From NCBI GenBank assembly GCA_903970295.1, contig CAJCHQ010000632.1, positions 1 through 8,207 of the forward strand: a stretch of 8,207 bases of DNA. The letters are read 5' to 3'. Under the pieces are notes generated by a model. It did no database searches. It was given only the letters and a program-made list of their open reading frames with translations, and had not been told where the DNA came from. The stretch is from Bryobacterales bacterium. Lineage in GTDB: Bacteria; Cyanobacteriota; Vampirovibrionia; Obscuribacterales; Obscuribacteraceae. The translations under genes and the position numbers were made by a program. Positions within the stretch are counted from its first letter, which is position 1. Every line of letters begins with the position of its first letter. Below are positions 7,758 to 8,207 of the stretch, one piece after another.

Positions 7758-7785
7758 GCGATCACTACCGCTGGAGGTAATGGTC

Positions 7786-8207
7786 ATGTCTAAACAAGCA
7801 AATTTCACCGCCAACGCCTATCGGTCGCAAAGACTTTAGCCTTGTTGTAGACATCCATGCCGGCGAGGGTGGAGCTGATTCTCGATCGTTTGCTAGAGAC
7901 TTGTTAGCGGCATATCTACGATATGCACGGGACGCAGGTTTTTCATCTGAAATCGTTTATGAATCCGAAAGTGCCTGGTCCGTAAAAATATCGGGCAATA
8001 ACTGCTGGGATTTGTTCAGCAATGAATCAGGCAAACACATAGTGCAACGCGTTCCCCCTACTGAATCGAGAGGACGCAGACACACATCCACTGTTTCCGT
8101 GGCAGTACTGCCCCTGGTGCGAGACCAGTCGGCCAACGATGTGCCGGCTGCAGAAATTGAGATCATCACGCAAAGAGGGCATGGTAAAGGCGGACAACAC
8201 CAGAACA
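7786..8207 (+). CDS. RF1-type class I peptide chain release factor homologue, needs +1 frameshift (3' end outside window)
   Basis: Class I release factors read stop codons in the ribosomal A site and trigger peptide release through a GGQ loop. ATG 7786 (GGAGG at 7773-7777, eight bases away) opens a 17-codon frame ending CTT TAG at 7834-7839. In the +1 frame from 7838 the release-factor core begins at once: SLVVDIHAGEGGADSRSFAR, then VKISG, ESGKHIVQRVPPTES, GRRHTSTVSVAVLP, and GHGKGGQHQN at the window end. With a shift at CTT, PPT is residues 90-92 and GGQ is 135-137. PxT followed by ES and VAVLP is the RF1 signature; RF2 has SPF. The +1 frame has TAA at 7778-7780 and no ATG, GTG or TTG before the core. 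The N-terminal helical domain 1 of about 90-100 residues is missing, the EGGxKE loop is shortened, and GGQHVN is GGQHQN, so this is a paralogue, not the standard housekeeping RF1. An indel-inactivated gene is the alternative. Confidence 0.75.
7834..7840 (+). other. Putative programmed +1 frameshift site CTT TAG C
   Basis: The zero frame reads CTT TAG C and the +1 frame reads TTT AGC. It has the same arrangement as the RF2 shift site, CTT TGA C: slippery Leu codon that can re-pair on TTT, in-frame stop, then C. Here the stop is TAG, the codon an RF1-type factor would recognise. Unlike RF2 genes, no strong Shine-Dalgarno-like AGGGGG stimulator lies about three bases upstream; the bases before CTT are TCGCAAAGA. 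Confidence 0.5.

Noticed and set aside
7957..8169. 70-codon minus-strand ORF at the window end
   Set aside because: Antisense to the conserved release-factor core; no start signal or family pattern.

Overview
The window is a gene-dense bacterial segment of roughly 50% GC. Genes on both strands are separated by short gaps. TTG starts, Shine-Dalgarno sites and sigma70-like promoters (TTGAGT-17-TAGAAT, TGTTATAAT) are visible. I cannot place the organism firmly. An environmental bacterium is a reasonable guess; a non-photosynthetic relative of cyanobacteria is only a hunch. I see no phage, insertion sequence or CRISPR array.

Layout: (1) positions 1-1027 hold the C-terminal end of a patatin-like phospholipase and, one base later, a CPBP-family membrane protease. 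(2) 1153-3111 is a large APC-superfamily permease with a conserved cytosolic tail. (3) 3316-3400 on the minus strand is a complete tRNA-Leu(CAA). It stands head to head with a pyroglutamyl-peptidase I gene (3421-4332), so their control regions overlap. (4) 4501-4842 on the minus strand is a small protein with four CxxC pairs, divergent from glycerol kinase glpK (4885-6408). The glpK promoter appears to lie inside the start of the small gene. (5) 6664-7650 is an aldo/keto reductase behind a regulatory-looking region with a palindrome, a promoter and a possible 27-codon leaderless ORF. (6) From 7786 to the window end is the 5' part of a class I peptide-chain release factor homologue with the RF1-type PxT motif (PPT) and the GGQ motif.

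The release-factor gene is the most interesting item. Its only good start (GGAGG, 8 bases, ATG) opens a 17-codon frame that ends at CTT TAG C. The conserved domain begins immediately in the +1 frame, and that frame has no standard start codon upstream of the domain. The arrangement is the same as the autoregulatory +1 frameshift site of RF2 genes (CTT TGA C), but with UAG, the stop codon read by RF1-type factors, in place of UGA. This suggests an RF1-type autoregulatory frameshift. An indel-broken gene or a sequence error is the main alternative. The other genes look like ordinary metabolic and transport functions and do not form one pathway.
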